Assembly: GCA_022360015.1 (NCBI GenBank)
Contig: JAKSDQ010000062.1
Span: forward strand, 1 to 64,000
Direction of reading: 5' to 3'
Origin: Cytophagales bacterium
GTDB lineage: Bacteria > Bacteroidota > Bacteroidia > Cytophagales > Cyclobacteriaceae
Length of the DNA stretch: 64,000 nt
The translations under genes and the position numbers were made by a program. Numbering within the stretch: position 1 is the stretch's first letter; every line of letters begins with the position of its first letter. Positions 37,747 to 47,867 of this stretch are shown here, piece after piece. The notes beneath the pieces were generated by a model. That model was not told where the DNA came from. It saw only the letters and a list, made by a program, of their open reading frames with translations, and made no database searches.

Positions 37747-38742
37747 ATGAATTTTTTAAAAAGTTTTAAGGAACGTATTTTTTCAACCAGTGAACTGGAA
37801 TTTGAAAGTTTGGCCCTGGAATTATTTAAATACCAGAGCCGAAACAACCTCATATATCGCGAATATCTGCAACGGTTAGGTAAGGTTCCGGAGACGATCA
37901 GCGATTTTGAGGAGATTCCTTTTCTGCCCATTGAGTTTTTCAAATATCACCGGGTCACCACAGGGGAATGGCAGGAACAGGCCATTTTTCAAAGCAGTGG
38001 TACCACAGGCCAGGTGAGCAGTAAAAATTATGTGGAGGACCTTCAATTCTATGAAAAAGTAGCTACACGGATTTTTGAAACCTTATATGGCCCACTCGAG
38101 GGTTACCATATACTCGCTTTGCTCCCGTCTTACCTGGAAAGGGGAAATTCATCCCTTGTTTACATGGTAAATGGTTTTATAAAAGCCACTGCCTCAAGGC
38201 ATTCGGGTTTTTACCTTGCCAATTTCAACGAGCTGGCAGATCAGTTAAATCATCTGATACAAGGCACTAAAAAGGTATTGCTGATTGGCGTGACTTATGC
38301 GTTACTGGATCTGGTGGAAAACTTTGAGATAGATACGACTCATGCCAACCTGATTGTCATGGAGACCGGCGGAATGAAGGGCAGGAGAAGGGAAATGATT
38401 CGTGAGGAGTTACATCAAACCTTATCCGGCGGTTTCAGGCTTGACACGATCCATTCCGAATATGGCATGACTGAATTAACCTCCCAGGCTTACGCCCTTG
38501 AAAAAGGAAAGTTTCAGTTACCACCCTGGCTCCGGGTAAAAATCAGGGATATCAATGACCCTTTCAGCACATTGCCACACGGTCGTACCGGGGGTATTAA
38601 CCTTATAGATCTCGCCAATGTTGCTACCTGCGCTTTTATTGAAACCCGGGATCTGGGCAAACGAAATGCGGACGGCACGTTTGAGGTGTTGGGGAGGTTT
38701 GATAATTCGGAGGTGAGGGGGTGTAATCTTTTGGTGGGGTAG
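37747..38742 (+). CDS. LuxE-like acyl-protein synthetase / phenylacetate-CoA ligase-like adenylating enzyme
   Basis: 'AIFQSSGTTGQVSSKNYVEDLQFYEKV', 'HILALLPSYLERGNSSLVYMVNGFI', 'IHSEYGMTELTSQAYA'. Confidence 0.88.
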   Translation: MNFLKSFKERIFSTSELEFESLALELFKYQSRNNLIYREYLQRLGKVPETISDFEEIPFLPIEFFKYHRVTTGEWQEQAIFQSSGTTGQVSSKNYVEDLQFYEKVATRIFETLYGPLEGYHILALLPSYLERGNSSLVYMVNGFIKATASRHSGFYLANFNELADQLNHLIQGTKKVLLIGVTYALLDLVENFEIDTTHANLIVMETGGMKGRRREMIREELHQTLSGGFRLDTIHSEYGMTELTSQAYALEKGKFQLPPWLRVKIRDINDPFSTLPHGRTGGINLIDLANVATCAFIETRDLGKRNADGTFEVLGRFDNSEVRGCNLLVG

Positions 38743-38776
38743 GGAGGTGGCGGAATCCGCAACAACATCCCCCCAA

Positions 38777-41014
38777 CTATCTTTGAATTAACAACCGTTC
38801 CGTGGTTTTTCCCGATCTCCCCTGCGCCCTTAACAAATAAAGCCCGTTGGGAAGAGCAGACACATCGATGGTCAAAATTTCATTGCCTGCTACTGTACCT
38901 AAATGGGTAATTTTTTGTCCCAGAACATTAATGATTGATAATTCAGCCGGTTGATTGCTTTCAATTTTTACAATACTGTTGGCGATGGCTGGGTTAGGGT
39001 AAATGATTAAGGTAACACCGGCATCTTCTCCACCGGGAATCTTTTTGGTACTTTTATTGGTAAACATCTGCACACCTCCCTGCACACCACCAACCACCAT
39101 ATCTGCGAGCCGGTCATTATTCAAATCGGCAAAAGTCGTCCATGATGCCCGGCCCAGGCGAGCATTAACGACTGATTCATCCAGGCTGTTGATTATTACA
39201 TTTTCAAGAGGCGGGGTAGGATTATCAATGTTTCTCCGAAAATCTTCATAAATGCGAATATTGCCGGTGCCGTCTGTTATGACAAGTTCGGGCAGATTGT
39301 CACCATTTAAATCGAAAGTGTTGATAGAGGGGTTCCTTTTAAAGATATCATTGTCAATGTTAAAAAAAGTCTCATTTTCCAGTGTGAAATTATTCGTGGT
39401 GCTGTTACGATAGTATTCTATCGCTCCGGTCGGTTTACCCAGCAGAATATCCAAAAATCCGTCACCATCTACATCCACAAAATACAAGTTATCATTGATC
39501 CCTGACGAAAAAGGAAGCTGCTCTGCCAGGTTCGGATCAAAAGCAAATGCGTTTTGGGAGTTAGCGCCATTTGGCATGAAAAATATATTTTTAGTAGTGT
39601 TATTACCTGCCGGGCTGCCTGTAAAAATAAGGTCGGGAATATTATCCTGATTGTAATCTGCGATAAATGGCTGCAGGTTTTTTAATTTCAAAGAGGAAAA
39701 ATTCAGATAATCTTCATCCACCAACTCAAATGAGGGAGTGGACGCGTCTCCGACATTTTCGAAAAGGAACATCGAGGCATAGAATCCGTCACTACGCAAG
39801 AATCCCTTACTGCCGATAAGGAGGTCACTATCTCCATCACTATCAATGTCAATAAACAAGGGAAACGCATTTTCGCCTAAGTCAATGGATTGGTTTTGCA
39901 TGAAATCATTGCTGCTAAATTCAAATTGAGGCCGGTCATCATTTCCGTTGTTGATGTACAACCAACTGGAATTTCTAAAGTTGATCAGATCTCCCGGATT
40001 CAAGGCGGTATTGGGGGCGGCAATCAGGTCTTTAACACCATCGAAGTTAACATCTTCGTAATACCCGGCCGGGAAAAAGGGAAAACTGATACGTGTCTGG
40101 TCTGTTGGGTAGTTTTCATCGACATCCAGAATAATAGCTTCCTGCGGTGTGCCCTGATTTTCAAAAAATACTAAATCAGTACATTCCTCATCACCAAATA
40201 AAATGTCTTTATCACCATCACCGTCATTGTCAAATGCCAGCAGAGCTTTTCCCCCTGCATGGTTAGTGCGTGCCTGTCTCTGAGACCGGCCGCCGGTTTT
40301 TTCGGCGCAAGTCTGGCCAAAAGCGTAGTTCCCACAATTACACTCCTCGAATTTGCCCCAATTACGATCGACACGCTGAAAATCCAGGCTGTCGCAAATT
40401 CCATATTTTTCCATGCTACGGTTGAGATGGTAATCAATGAAACCACCGGCAAAAAAATTAAAAACCAATATATCCAGGTCCCCATCTCCATCCAGGTCAT
40501 TAATTGCCGGTATGTCTGATTGATTCATCTGCAGGTTAATCTGAGAAGAGGTGCCCTGTGTAAATAAAGGATCTGCGACTACACGCCAGGCGGGTTGATC
40601 TTCCGAAACATTCCGGTATATTTTAATCCCAAGCCGGGTATTGGTGAAAATATCTTTTTTCCCATCACAGTCGTAATCAGCCAACACCATCCAGCTATTG
40701 ACATCTGCCGGAAAAAAATGCTCGTAATTACTGTTGTATTCATACCTGTTGTTTTCGACATTCAGGTAGGGCAGCACCTTGCCTGATGTACGGTCAAAAA
40801 TCACCAGATCATCCAGGTTATCACCGTTGAGATCCATGGTATTGTATTGCCCCGAATTGAGCCCCCCGGCCCAGGCAAAATCCAGCGCATTTTCATCGAT
40901 AATGACTGGAATACTAAAATCCGGTTCAAACGAAAACTGCGGATATCCTTTTAGGACAAAAAAGGACAGCAACGTTAAAGCAATTGAAAACCTACCCCTG
41001 TTTTTTATTACCAT
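38777..41014 (-). CDS. FG-GAP/VCBS repeat secreted protein with T9SS type A sorting domain
   Basis: Repeated 'DLDGDGDLDILVF'-type motifs; C-terminal 'LIIYPNPAIANSIVKIES...GLYLLRAQGRSGKTTERLLIQR'. Confidence 0.93.
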   Translation of the reverse strand: MVIKNRGRFSIALTLLSFFVLKGYPQFSFEPDFSIPVIIDENALDFAWAGGLNSGQYNTMDLNGDNLDDLVIFDRTSGKVLPYLNVENNRYEYNSNYEHFFPADVNSWMVLADYDCDGKKDIFTNTRLGIKIYRNVSEDQPAWRVVADPLFTQGTSSQINLQMNQSDIPAINDLDGDGDLDILVFNFFAGGFIDYHLNRSMEKYGICDSLDFQRVDRNWGKFEECNCGNYAFGQTCAEKTGGRSQRQARTNHAGGKALLAFDNDGDGDKDILFGDEECTDLVFFENQGTPQEAIILDVDENYPTDQTRISFPFFPAGYYEDVNFDGVKDLIAAPNTALNPGDLINFRNSSWLYINNGNDDRPQFEFSSNDFMQNQSIDLGENAFPLFIDIDSDGDSDLLIGSKGFLRSDGFYASMFLFENVGDASTPSFELVDEDYLNFSSLKLKNLQPFIADYNQDNIPDLIFTGSPAGNNTTKNIFFMPNGANSQNAFAFDPNLAEQLPFSSGINDNLYFVDVDGDGFLDILLGKPTGAIEYYRNSTTNNFTLENETFFNIDNDIFKRNPSINTFDLNGDNLPELVITDGTGNIRIYEDFRRNIDNPTPPLENVIINSLDESVVNARLGRASWTTFADLNNDRLADMVVGGVQGGVQMFTNKSTKKIPGGEDAGVTLIIYPNPAIANSIVKIESNQPAELSIINVLGQKITHLGTVAGNEILTIDVSALPNGLYLLRAQGRSGKTTERLLIQR

Positions 41015-41171
41015 ATCTTTGTTATCTAACGAATAATTACGTCTGGCTGTTTTAACAATAATTGGTGAAAGATTAGTTTCTCCATTCCCTGAAATTTACG
41101 CAGACAGCACAAGCCGTATTAGTCGACATCTCTTATTATAAATTACAGCAAATGCCTGGCAATACCCTAAA

Positions 41172-41819
41172 CTATTTGTAAACAATCAGATAAAAGCCCA
41201 GCCACACGAAAAAGAATAATACATAAGTGCTGAAAACGATGCTATAGGCGTAACTTATTTTCTTTTTTGCCGCAAGGTGAATAAGATAAACCAGGATAAA
41301 CCAATAGATCACCTCAAAAAGGTTGATGGACTTAAGGGGATAGTGCCATCGTGTTTCAATGAACCGATAGTCAAACAGGTTCATGAGAGACAACGGATAG
41401 AAAGCCTTGATATCCCAGTACGTCGGATCGGTTTCTATGAACATGAACCATCCTGTTTTTATAAAATCAGGGAGTAGAAAAATTGTTTCACTGATCAAAA
41501 CAATTTGCCATAGCTTACCATAAGTGATTTTATAACCAAACATAAAACAACCTACCCATAGCACAAAGCCGATCACGGTGAATTTCCAAAGATAAAAGAG
41601 CGGAATTGAAAGATATTGCAGCGCGCTGATCATGTGAAAAATGCCCATTTCACCTCTTCCTTCCATAATTTCGAAGGCTGCTATCCGGCTTTCTATGAAA
41701 CTCTTTTTTATAAACAGCAGTAAGAACGTGGCCAGGCAAAGCAAAAAGAAGTAGGTCCATTTGTTGATATTGATCAAATCGTCTGCCATCAAAAACCACT
41801 TGCTTTGGCTGTTATTCAT
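41172..41819 (-). CDS. Multi-pass hypothetical membrane protein
   Basis: About five predicted hydrophobic segments; no family recognised with confidence (Yip1-like possible). Confidence 0.65.
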   Translation of the reverse strand: MNNSQSKWFLMADDLININKWTYFFLLCLATFLLLFIKKSFIESRIAAFEIMEGRGEMGIFHMISALQYLSIPLFYLWKFTVIGFVLWVGCFMFGYKITYGKLWQIVLISETIFLLPDFIKTGWFMFIETDPTYWDIKAFYPLSLMNLFDYRFIETRWHYPLKSINLFEVIYWFILVYLIHLAAKKKISYAYSIVFSTYVLFFFVWLGFYLIVYK

Positions 41820-41836
41820 GAATTTGTCTGAAGTTA

Positions 41837-43063
41837 TTACCCCCTCCCCTTTCGCAATTCTTTTAACGCACTATGGGCTCTTTTATAGGAAGGATGGCTG
41901 CTTTTGGCTTGTTTTTTGACCAGTTTAAAATATTTTCTGGCTTCCCGCCTGTCACCGTCTTCTTTGGCAATTTCCCCTAAGCTCAGCAGGGAGTAAAGAT
42001 AGTAACCGGTATTTGTGGCCTCAATTTTTTCTGAGAACTCCACGGCCCTTCTGTAATAGTGTTGGGCTTTGTCTTTTTGGCCGAATGAGTCATAAATTTG
42101 GCCCAGGAAAAAACCGGCATATCTGCCGCTGATAGCCTCATAACCCCTTTCACCGTCATCAATTTTTTTCAGGAGGTCCAGTGTTACACTTCTGGCTTTG
42201 ATGTATTGCCCGGTAGTATATAAAAGCCTTGCGTAGTAGCGGTGGAAATAGGCATTGTCAGGAAATGTCCGGTGCAAGTATTCTGCTATTTGTAATCCGC
42301 CGGCAACATCTTTTTCTTCCGTCGCTAAAAGTCTCATTAAAAAATACTGTGCCTCAGTCCGGGTATAAAAAGCGTTTAAAGAAACCTCTCTTAGTTGCTT
42401 AAGCCCAAGTTCCTTGTCACCTTTTTTGAAAAAGATTAATATGGGTTTAAGCAGGGGATAGTTTTCCGGAATCCACACCGAATAATAATTGTACAACGCA
42501 TCCCCAAACAATAGCTCAGGGCTAAAATCAGGTTTCTTTTTGCTGATTTCCAAGTATTTCAGGGCGTTTTTACCATTCACTGCGGCTTTTCTCCAGTTCT
42601 TTCTTTCAGAGTGTATGCGTCCTTTAAATCCATAAGCAGCGGCCAGAAAGAATGCTGCTTCGACATTGTCTTCATTTTGATAGTAGAGTTTTTTAGCCCT
42701 GTTTATAGCCGAATCCATATAGGCCAATAACTTTTGGTCATAAATGGTCACATTTTCATTAGGGACAATTTTCCACCATTCATTTAAGCCCAGCAGGAAA
42801 TAGGGCAATGGATGCCAGCCGTAGCGGTATTTAAGGGCATTGAAGGCAACACTTGCTCTTTCATGTTTGAAATTGTACATGTTGTTAACAGCTTCGGTGA
42901 CTTCTATTTGAAGCCGCATATTATTGAGAAGGAATTCACTTTCTACCGGTTCGGACTCTGACTGGGATTGGGCATAAGCCAACAGTGGTACTAAAAAATA
43001 TGATAGTACCGACAGCAGAAAAACTGCTGCAACCTCTCCTATTTTTTGTGACGACTTATGCAA
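41837..43063 (-). CDS. TPR-repeat protein with signal peptide
   Basis: 'AGFFLGQIYDSFGQKDKAQHYYRRAVEFSEK' and 'YLYSLLSLGEIAKEDGDRREARKYFKLVKK'. Confidence 0.85.
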   Translation of the reverse strand: MHKSSQKIGEVAAVFLLSVLSYFLVPLLAYAQSQSESEPVESEFLLNNMRLQIEVTEAVNNMYNFKHERASVAFNALKYRYGWHPLPYFLLGLNEWWKIVPNENVTIYDQKLLAYMDSAINRAKKLYYQNEDNVEAAFFLAAAYGFKGRIHSERKNWRKAAVNGKNALKYLEISKKKPDFSPELLFGDALYNYYSVWIPENYPLLKPILIFFKKGDKELGLKQLREVSLNAFYTRTEAQYFLMRLLATEEKDVAGGLQIAEYLHRTFPDNAYFHRYYARLLYTTGQYIKARSVTLDLLKKIDDGERGYEAISGRYAGFFLGQIYDSFGQKDKAQHYYRRAVEFSEKIEATNTGYYLYSLLSLGEIAKEDGDRREARKYFKLVKKQAKSSHPSYKRAHSALKELRKGRG

Positions 43064-43387
43064 ATTCTGTTTATAAAACGCTCAATTTAAACGAATATTT
43101 TTCATTAAAACAAATGAATAATAAAAGTTCCAACATAAAATTCCAGGACCTATGATTTAAGTGAATAAGCAGACACGATTCTTCTTTAAGCAAACGGTTT
43201 CTGCCAGCACAGGTTCCGGATTTCCAAAGCAGTATCCCTTGGGTATAACTGATGTAAAATCACCCTGAAACGTTGCGTTTTATGGAGAATCAGCTCGATG
43301 CCCAAAATTATTTACGTCATAATTTTGTTATCGGGAATAGTATTGTAGTTTGGTATAAAAAAATTGAAAACAACCATAAATCGAATC

Positions 43388-44176
43388 ATGGAAATAAACT
43401 TAACAGGAAAGCGAGCCATTGTATGCGGCAGTACCCAGGGGATCGGAAAGGCCGCGGCCGTTCAACTTTCAAAAGCGGGTGCGGCCGTTACATTGGTCGC
43501 CCGGAATGAGGAGGCATTGCAACGTGTGTGTAAGGAACTTGATGATTCACCGGAACAACAACATGCGTATTTACGCGCTGATTTTTCCGATTTGGCCCAG
43601 GTAAAAGATGTGGTTAACAGTTATCTGGAAAACCAGCCGGAAGTTCATATTCTGGTTAATAATACCGGTGGTCCACAGGCAGGAAAAGCTATTGATGCGA
43701 CAGATGACGCTTATCTCTCCGCCTTTACCTCCCACCTGCTATGTAATCAGTTCTTGGCGCAGTCTTTTGTTCCGTTGATGAAAAAAGAAAGCTATGGAAG
43801 AATTATTAATATTATTTCCACCTCTGTAAAAGCCCCTATTCCGGGTTTGGGCGTCTCCAACACAATCAGGGGTGCTGTAGCCAATTGGGCCAAGACCCTT
43901 GCCGGGGAGCTGGGAGGCTATGGAATTACTGTTAATAATGTGTTACCGGGGTTCACAAAAACCGCCCGCCTGTTTTCCCTCATAAAAACCAATGCAGTCA
44001 AAGCCAATATCACAGAAGAAGAACAAACACAACGGATGATCAATTCCATTCCGGCCGGCCGGCTTGCTGAGGCAGATGAAGTAGCGGCCGCGGTGGTTTT
44101 TCTGGCATCACCATGGGCCTCCTACATCAATGGTATCAATCTGCCTGTAGACGGAGGCCGAACTAATAGCTTGTAA
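43388..44176 (+). CDS. SDR family oxidoreductase
   Basis: 'KRAIVCGSTQGIGKAAAVQLSKAGAAVTLV', 'VNNTGGPQAG', C-terminal 'NGINLPVDGGRTNSL'; start reassigned to MEINLTGK. Confidence 0.93.
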   Translation: MEINLTGKRAIVCGSTQGIGKAAAVQLSKAGAAVTLVARNEEALQRVCKELDDSPEQQHAYLRADFSDLAQVKDVVNSYLENQPEVHILVNNTGGPQAGKAIDATDDAYLSAFTSHLLCNQFLAQSFVPLMKKESYGRIINIISTSVKAPIPGLGVSNTIRGAVANWAKTLAGELGGYGITVNNVLPGFTKTARLFSLIKTNAVKANITEEEQTQRMINSIPAGRLAEADEVAAAVVFLASPWASYINGINLPVDGGRTNSL

Positions 44177-44192
44177 TGTAGTATTCAAACGG

Positions 44193-44735
44193 ATGATCAT
44201 GAAAATCAGAACTACTGAGGCAATTATATTCGGATTTGTGTCAATGCTTTTTGCTTCCTGCGGATCTGTCAAGGTTGTGAGTTATCAGACTCCTGATACT
44301 GATTTTTCGGCATACAGCTCCTATAGCATTCTTTCCAATGAATATTTTTCTGCAAACAATATACAGGAAAGAGATAAGCTGGAAAGCGCCATTATCAATG
44401 AAATGGATAACCGTGGTTTTATGTTCGCTGAAAAGCCAGACCTGATAATTGGTTATCAAATTGTATTAGGCGCTGAAACAAGGGTAAGAAATGATCAGCA
44501 ATTTTTCCCTTTTTTCGGAAGTTTCTATCGCTTTAATACAATTGATGTTGACCGGTACAATGAAGGAATTTTAATGGTTGAGGTGCGTCAGAAGAAAAAA
44601 GTGCTTTGGCAGGGAAGCCTGGATTTGAGATACAACAGCAGAAGCAAAACAAAAAAGGACATCCATGAATTAATCGCCCTGATCTTCCGGGAGTTTCCCT
44701 CACCTGTGGACAGTACTGAAAACCTCGACAACTAA
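44193..44735 (+). CDS. DUF4136-like lipoprotein
   Basis: Lipobox 'MLFASCGSVKVVSYQTPDTDFSAYSSYSIL', 'KPDLIIGYQIVLG'. Confidence 0.8.
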   Translation: MIMKIRTTEAIIFGFVSMLFASCGSVKVVSYQTPDTDFSAYSSYSILSNEYFSANNIQERDKLESAIINEMDNRGFMFAEKPDLIIGYQIVLGAETRVRNDQQFFPFFGSFYRFNTIDVDRYNEGILMVEVRQKKKVLWQGSLDLRYNSRSKTKKDIHELIALIFREFPSPVDSTENLDN

Positions 44736-44796
44736 CGGGCATAAGTGTTCCTTGACTGTTGCACAACATTATATATACTACAAATAGTGCAGGGCT

Positions 44797-45870
44797 CTAG
44801 CAAAGCTTGACATAACTGCCCAGCAAACTAATTTCCTTTTTATGCTTGGTCAGTACTTTTTTAACGTGCTCATCCTGAAAATGACCATCCAGGTCAATGA
44901 AAAACCAATATTTAAAGTTTTTCCCGATTTTTGCCGGGTGGCTTTCAATTTTGGTTAAGTTAATATTGGCATTATGAAAATCCTGAAGGAAAGAGGCGAG
45001 GCTGCCGGGCTTATCGGAGTCCGACGGTTTGGCCAATAGTGTGGTTTTGTCATTGCCGCTAGGATGGTTTTCAAAGTTTTTACCCATTATAATAAAGCGT
45101 GTGTAATTGTCTTTGGAATCTTCGATGTTGTCAAACAAAATGGGTAATTGTGACTCCCTGGCGGCAATATGGGAACAGATTGCCGCACTTTCATCATCCT
45201 TGAGTGCAATTTTGACAGCCTTCGATGTTGAGTTTACCGGTATTAGCTCTACCTTTTGCTGACCAAATGAGTCCTGCACAAATTTCCTGCATTGCCGGAA
45301 GGCGATATCTTTGGAATATATTTTTTTGATGGAAGTGAGCTTTTCAGCGAAAGAGGCGAAACTGAAGTGGATAGGCATGGGAATTTCAGCCACAATTTTA
45401 AGATCAAATTTTGCCAGGTAACTAACAGTTTCACTGACCACCCCTTCCTGATTGTTTTCAATAGGCACTACACCGAAGCTAGCCCTGTCAGTCGATACGG
45501 CTTCGAATACAGACCGTATGCTCGCCAATGAAAAGTATTCACTTGCGGCACCAAATCTGCTTTCGGCAGCCTGGTGCGTAAAACTGCCCTCTGGCCCAAG
45601 GTAAGCAACTTTTTCAGGCAGTTCAAAGTTTCTGCTTACCGAAAAAATTTCCAGGAAAATCGCATCGATGGCTTTCTGATTTAACGGGCCCTTATTGAAC
45701 TTTTCGAGCCGATCCAGGATGGATTTCTCTCTTTCGGGCCTGTAAATTTTACTGTTAGCCTTGTTTTTCAGGACTCCCACTTCCTTAACATAACTCATCC
45801 TTTGATTAAGCAATGCCAGCAATTGATTGTCAATTTGGTCTATTTTTCGTCTTAATTCTTCTAAGCTCAA
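44797..45870 (-). CDS. pheA: Bifunctional chorismate mutase / prephenate dehydratase
   Basis: N-terminal CM 'LRRKIDQIDNQLLALLNQRM'; PDT 'YLGPEGSFTHQAAESRF', 'GVVPIENNQEGVVSET', ACT 'IESHPAKIGKNFKYWFFIDLDGH'. Confidence 0.95.
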   Translation of the reverse strand: MSLEELRRKIDQIDNQLLALLNQRMSYVKEVGVLKNKANSKIYRPEREKSILDRLEKFNKGPLNQKAIDAIFLEIFSVSRNFELPEKVAYLGPEGSFTHQAAESRFGAASEYFSLASIRSVFEAVSTDRASFGVVPIENNQEGVVSETVSYLAKFDLKIVAEIPMPIHFSFASFAEKLTSIKKIYSKDIAFRQCRKFVQDSFGQQKVELIPVNSTSKAVKIALKDDESAAICSHIAARESQLPILFDNIEDSKDNYTRFIIMGKNFENHPSGNDKTTLLAKPSDSDKPGSLASFLQDFHNANINLTKIESHPAKIGKNFKYWFFIDLDGHFQDEHVKKVLTKHKKEISLLGSYVKLC

Positions 45871-46041
45871 AATGTAATTTATTGATAAAACCGCTTGATT
45901 TAGTACGAGGATTTCATTTTTTATAGGCCCGAAATAAAAAATTTCTCCAAATTAAACTAATTTTTTGAGATATATGAATTGAAAAATAAAAAAAGCTTTC
46001 TCATTGTAAAAGGCTTTTGTTCATAAAAAGATATTTTACTT

Positions 46042-46911
46042 TCAATCAATATGAACTGACAATACCGGAACTTTCGCCTGTCTTACCAAATCCTCGGAAA
46101 TACTTCCTTTGAAAAAATGGGCCAGGCCTTTACGGCCGTGAGTAAAAGTGACGATCATATCTGCCTTCATTTCACTAGCAAATCTTTGGATACCCATTTT
46201 CAGCTTGTTATGACGGATAACATTACTGGTATAGTTTTCCAACTGATGTTTTTTAGCAAACTGGCTTATCTTTTCATCAGTTTCCTTCACAGAAATACTA
46301 TTCGATCTGGAGATATGTAAAAGGTGAATTTGAGGCTTTAATTCATTGAAGAGTCCGAGGAGATGGGACATACATTCCGAAGCGTTGGTTTTAAGATCGG
46401 TAGCTATGACCACATTTTCCATCTTAAATTTGTCTATTTGATTTCTGATAGCCAGTACCGGCCTGTTGGCTTCCCTCATCACTTGTTCCGTATGATTGCC
46501 TATGAAATACTCCTCAAAGGTATTTTCACCGCTGGTTCCCATTACCACCAGGTCAATTTTGTGCTTTTTCATAAAACCCAGCACGCCATCTCCCACCTTG
46601 TCGATGGCAATGGTTGGACATATATCAACGTTACCTCTTGCGTATCTTGCGGCAAAAGCAGCTAACTTTTTTTCATTTACTGCGTGCAGTTCGTAAATGT
46701 AGCGGTCTTCTTCAGTAATGGTATATTCAAAATCCAGTGATCCCGAAGCACTAAAGCCCGCATCTACCAGGGGTTCTATAACATTCAGTAAATAAATTTC
46801 AGCGTTAGATTTTTCAGCTATATCCAGTGCCACATTCAGCGCGTTTGCAGCGATATTTGAAAAATCGGTTGGGACCAATATTCTATTCATAATAACAGTT
46901 TTTATGCTCAA
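46042..46911 (-). CDS. Universal stress protein (tandem UspA domains)
   Basis: 'RILVPTDFSNIAANALNVALDIAEKSNAEIYLLNVIEP', 'VMGTSGENTFEEYFIGNHTEQVMREANRPVLAI'. Confidence 0.95.
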   Translation of the reverse strand: MSIKTVIMNRILVPTDFSNIAANALNVALDIAEKSNAEIYLLNVIEPLVDAGFSASGSLDFEYTITEEDRYIYELHAVNEKKLAAFAARYARGNVDICPTIAIDKVGDGVLGFMKKHKIDLVVMGTSGENTFEEYFIGNHTEQVMREANRPVLAIRNQIDKFKMENVVIATDLKTNASECMSHLLGLFNELKPQIHLLHISRSNSISVKETDEKISQFAKKHQLENYTSNVIRHNKLKMGIQRFASEMKADMIVTFTHGRKGLAHFFKGSISEDLVRQAKVPVLSVHID

Positions 46912-46934
46912 ACATTTGTAAAATATAATTATTT

Positions 46935-47672
46935 CTAAATAACGGTTTCGTTGTCATTTTCGTCTCTTTTAACTTTCCCAAGCCCAGACACATTTTTATT
47001 GACACTTTTAGGGTTACCCCGGTACTTTATACCACCAATGCCACTGACCCTGGCATCAAGTTTTTCTTTTACATATACCTTTGCCGCTCCAACGCCACTG
47101 AGGTTTACGGAACACGCGTCGCTTTTCAGTTCATAGGCATCCAGGCTCCCGGCACCACTTAATTCAAGGAACTGCTCATCAGTCTCACCCGATAACCTGA
47201 CCATGCCTGCGCCAGACAGATTTAAGTCAAGCATTTGGGTTTCGACATCCATTTCTATCAAACCAGCCCCTGACATAGCTATTTTCAGATCTTCTGTCGT
47301 CACGGTGCCATTTGTTTTGATCACAGAGGCACCACTTGAAGATATGGCTTTCAACGCTTTGTAGGTTATAGCTATTTTTATGCCAAAATCACTTTTTAGT
47401 GATTCTTCACTCGCTATGATCAATTTGTTGCCCCGTACAAAGACTTCGATAAAATCAAACAGGTTTTCATCCGTTTCGATGGTTACTCCTTCCTTCGTGC
47501 CGGGTTGCAGCGTGACTTCATAAAAACCGCGGACGTCAACTTTTTCAAAACCGGAAACCTCGATTGTTTGGAGGATAATATCACCATTCCCTCTTTCAAA
47601 GCGAAGGTGGCCACAGGATGTGAGCAGGGCTGCCCCCATGCTGATCAATACGAATGAACAGGTTTTTAACAT
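46935..47672 (-). CDS. DUF2807 / head GIN domain lipoprotein
   Basis: 'FEKVDVRGFYEVTLQPGTKEGVTIETDENLFDFI', repeated 'LSGAG' beta-helix motifs. Confidence 0.9.
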   Translation of the reverse strand: MLKTCSFVLISMGAALLTSCGHLRFERGNGDIILQTIEVSGFEKVDVRGFYEVTLQPGTKEGVTIETDENLFDFIEVFVRGNKLIIASEESLKSDFGIKIAITYKALKAISSSGASVIKTNGTVTTEDLKIAMSGAGLIEMDVETQMLDLNLSGAGMVRLSGETDEQFLELSGAGSLDAYELKSDACSVNLSGVGAAKVYVKEKLDARVSGIGGIKYRGNPKSVNKNVSGLGKVKRDENDNETVI

Positions 47673-47867
47673 AGGTATTAGAAGTTAGTTTTTTTAATAT
47701 AAGATTAAATTGTCTAATTTTCAAGTTTTTCAACAAATGCCTGGTTTTTTGGCATACCGGAGGAAATAATCTCTGATTATCGAGATAAAAATAATCATAA
47801 ATAAATTTCATGTTCTGGGTGGTTCATGTATTTTTGCCACAAAAATTATTGGTCATAAATCATTAAC

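Noticed and set aside
37747-38742. Bioluminescence (lux) operon
   Set aside because: Only a LuxE-like domain is present; no luciferase or reductase genes nearby.
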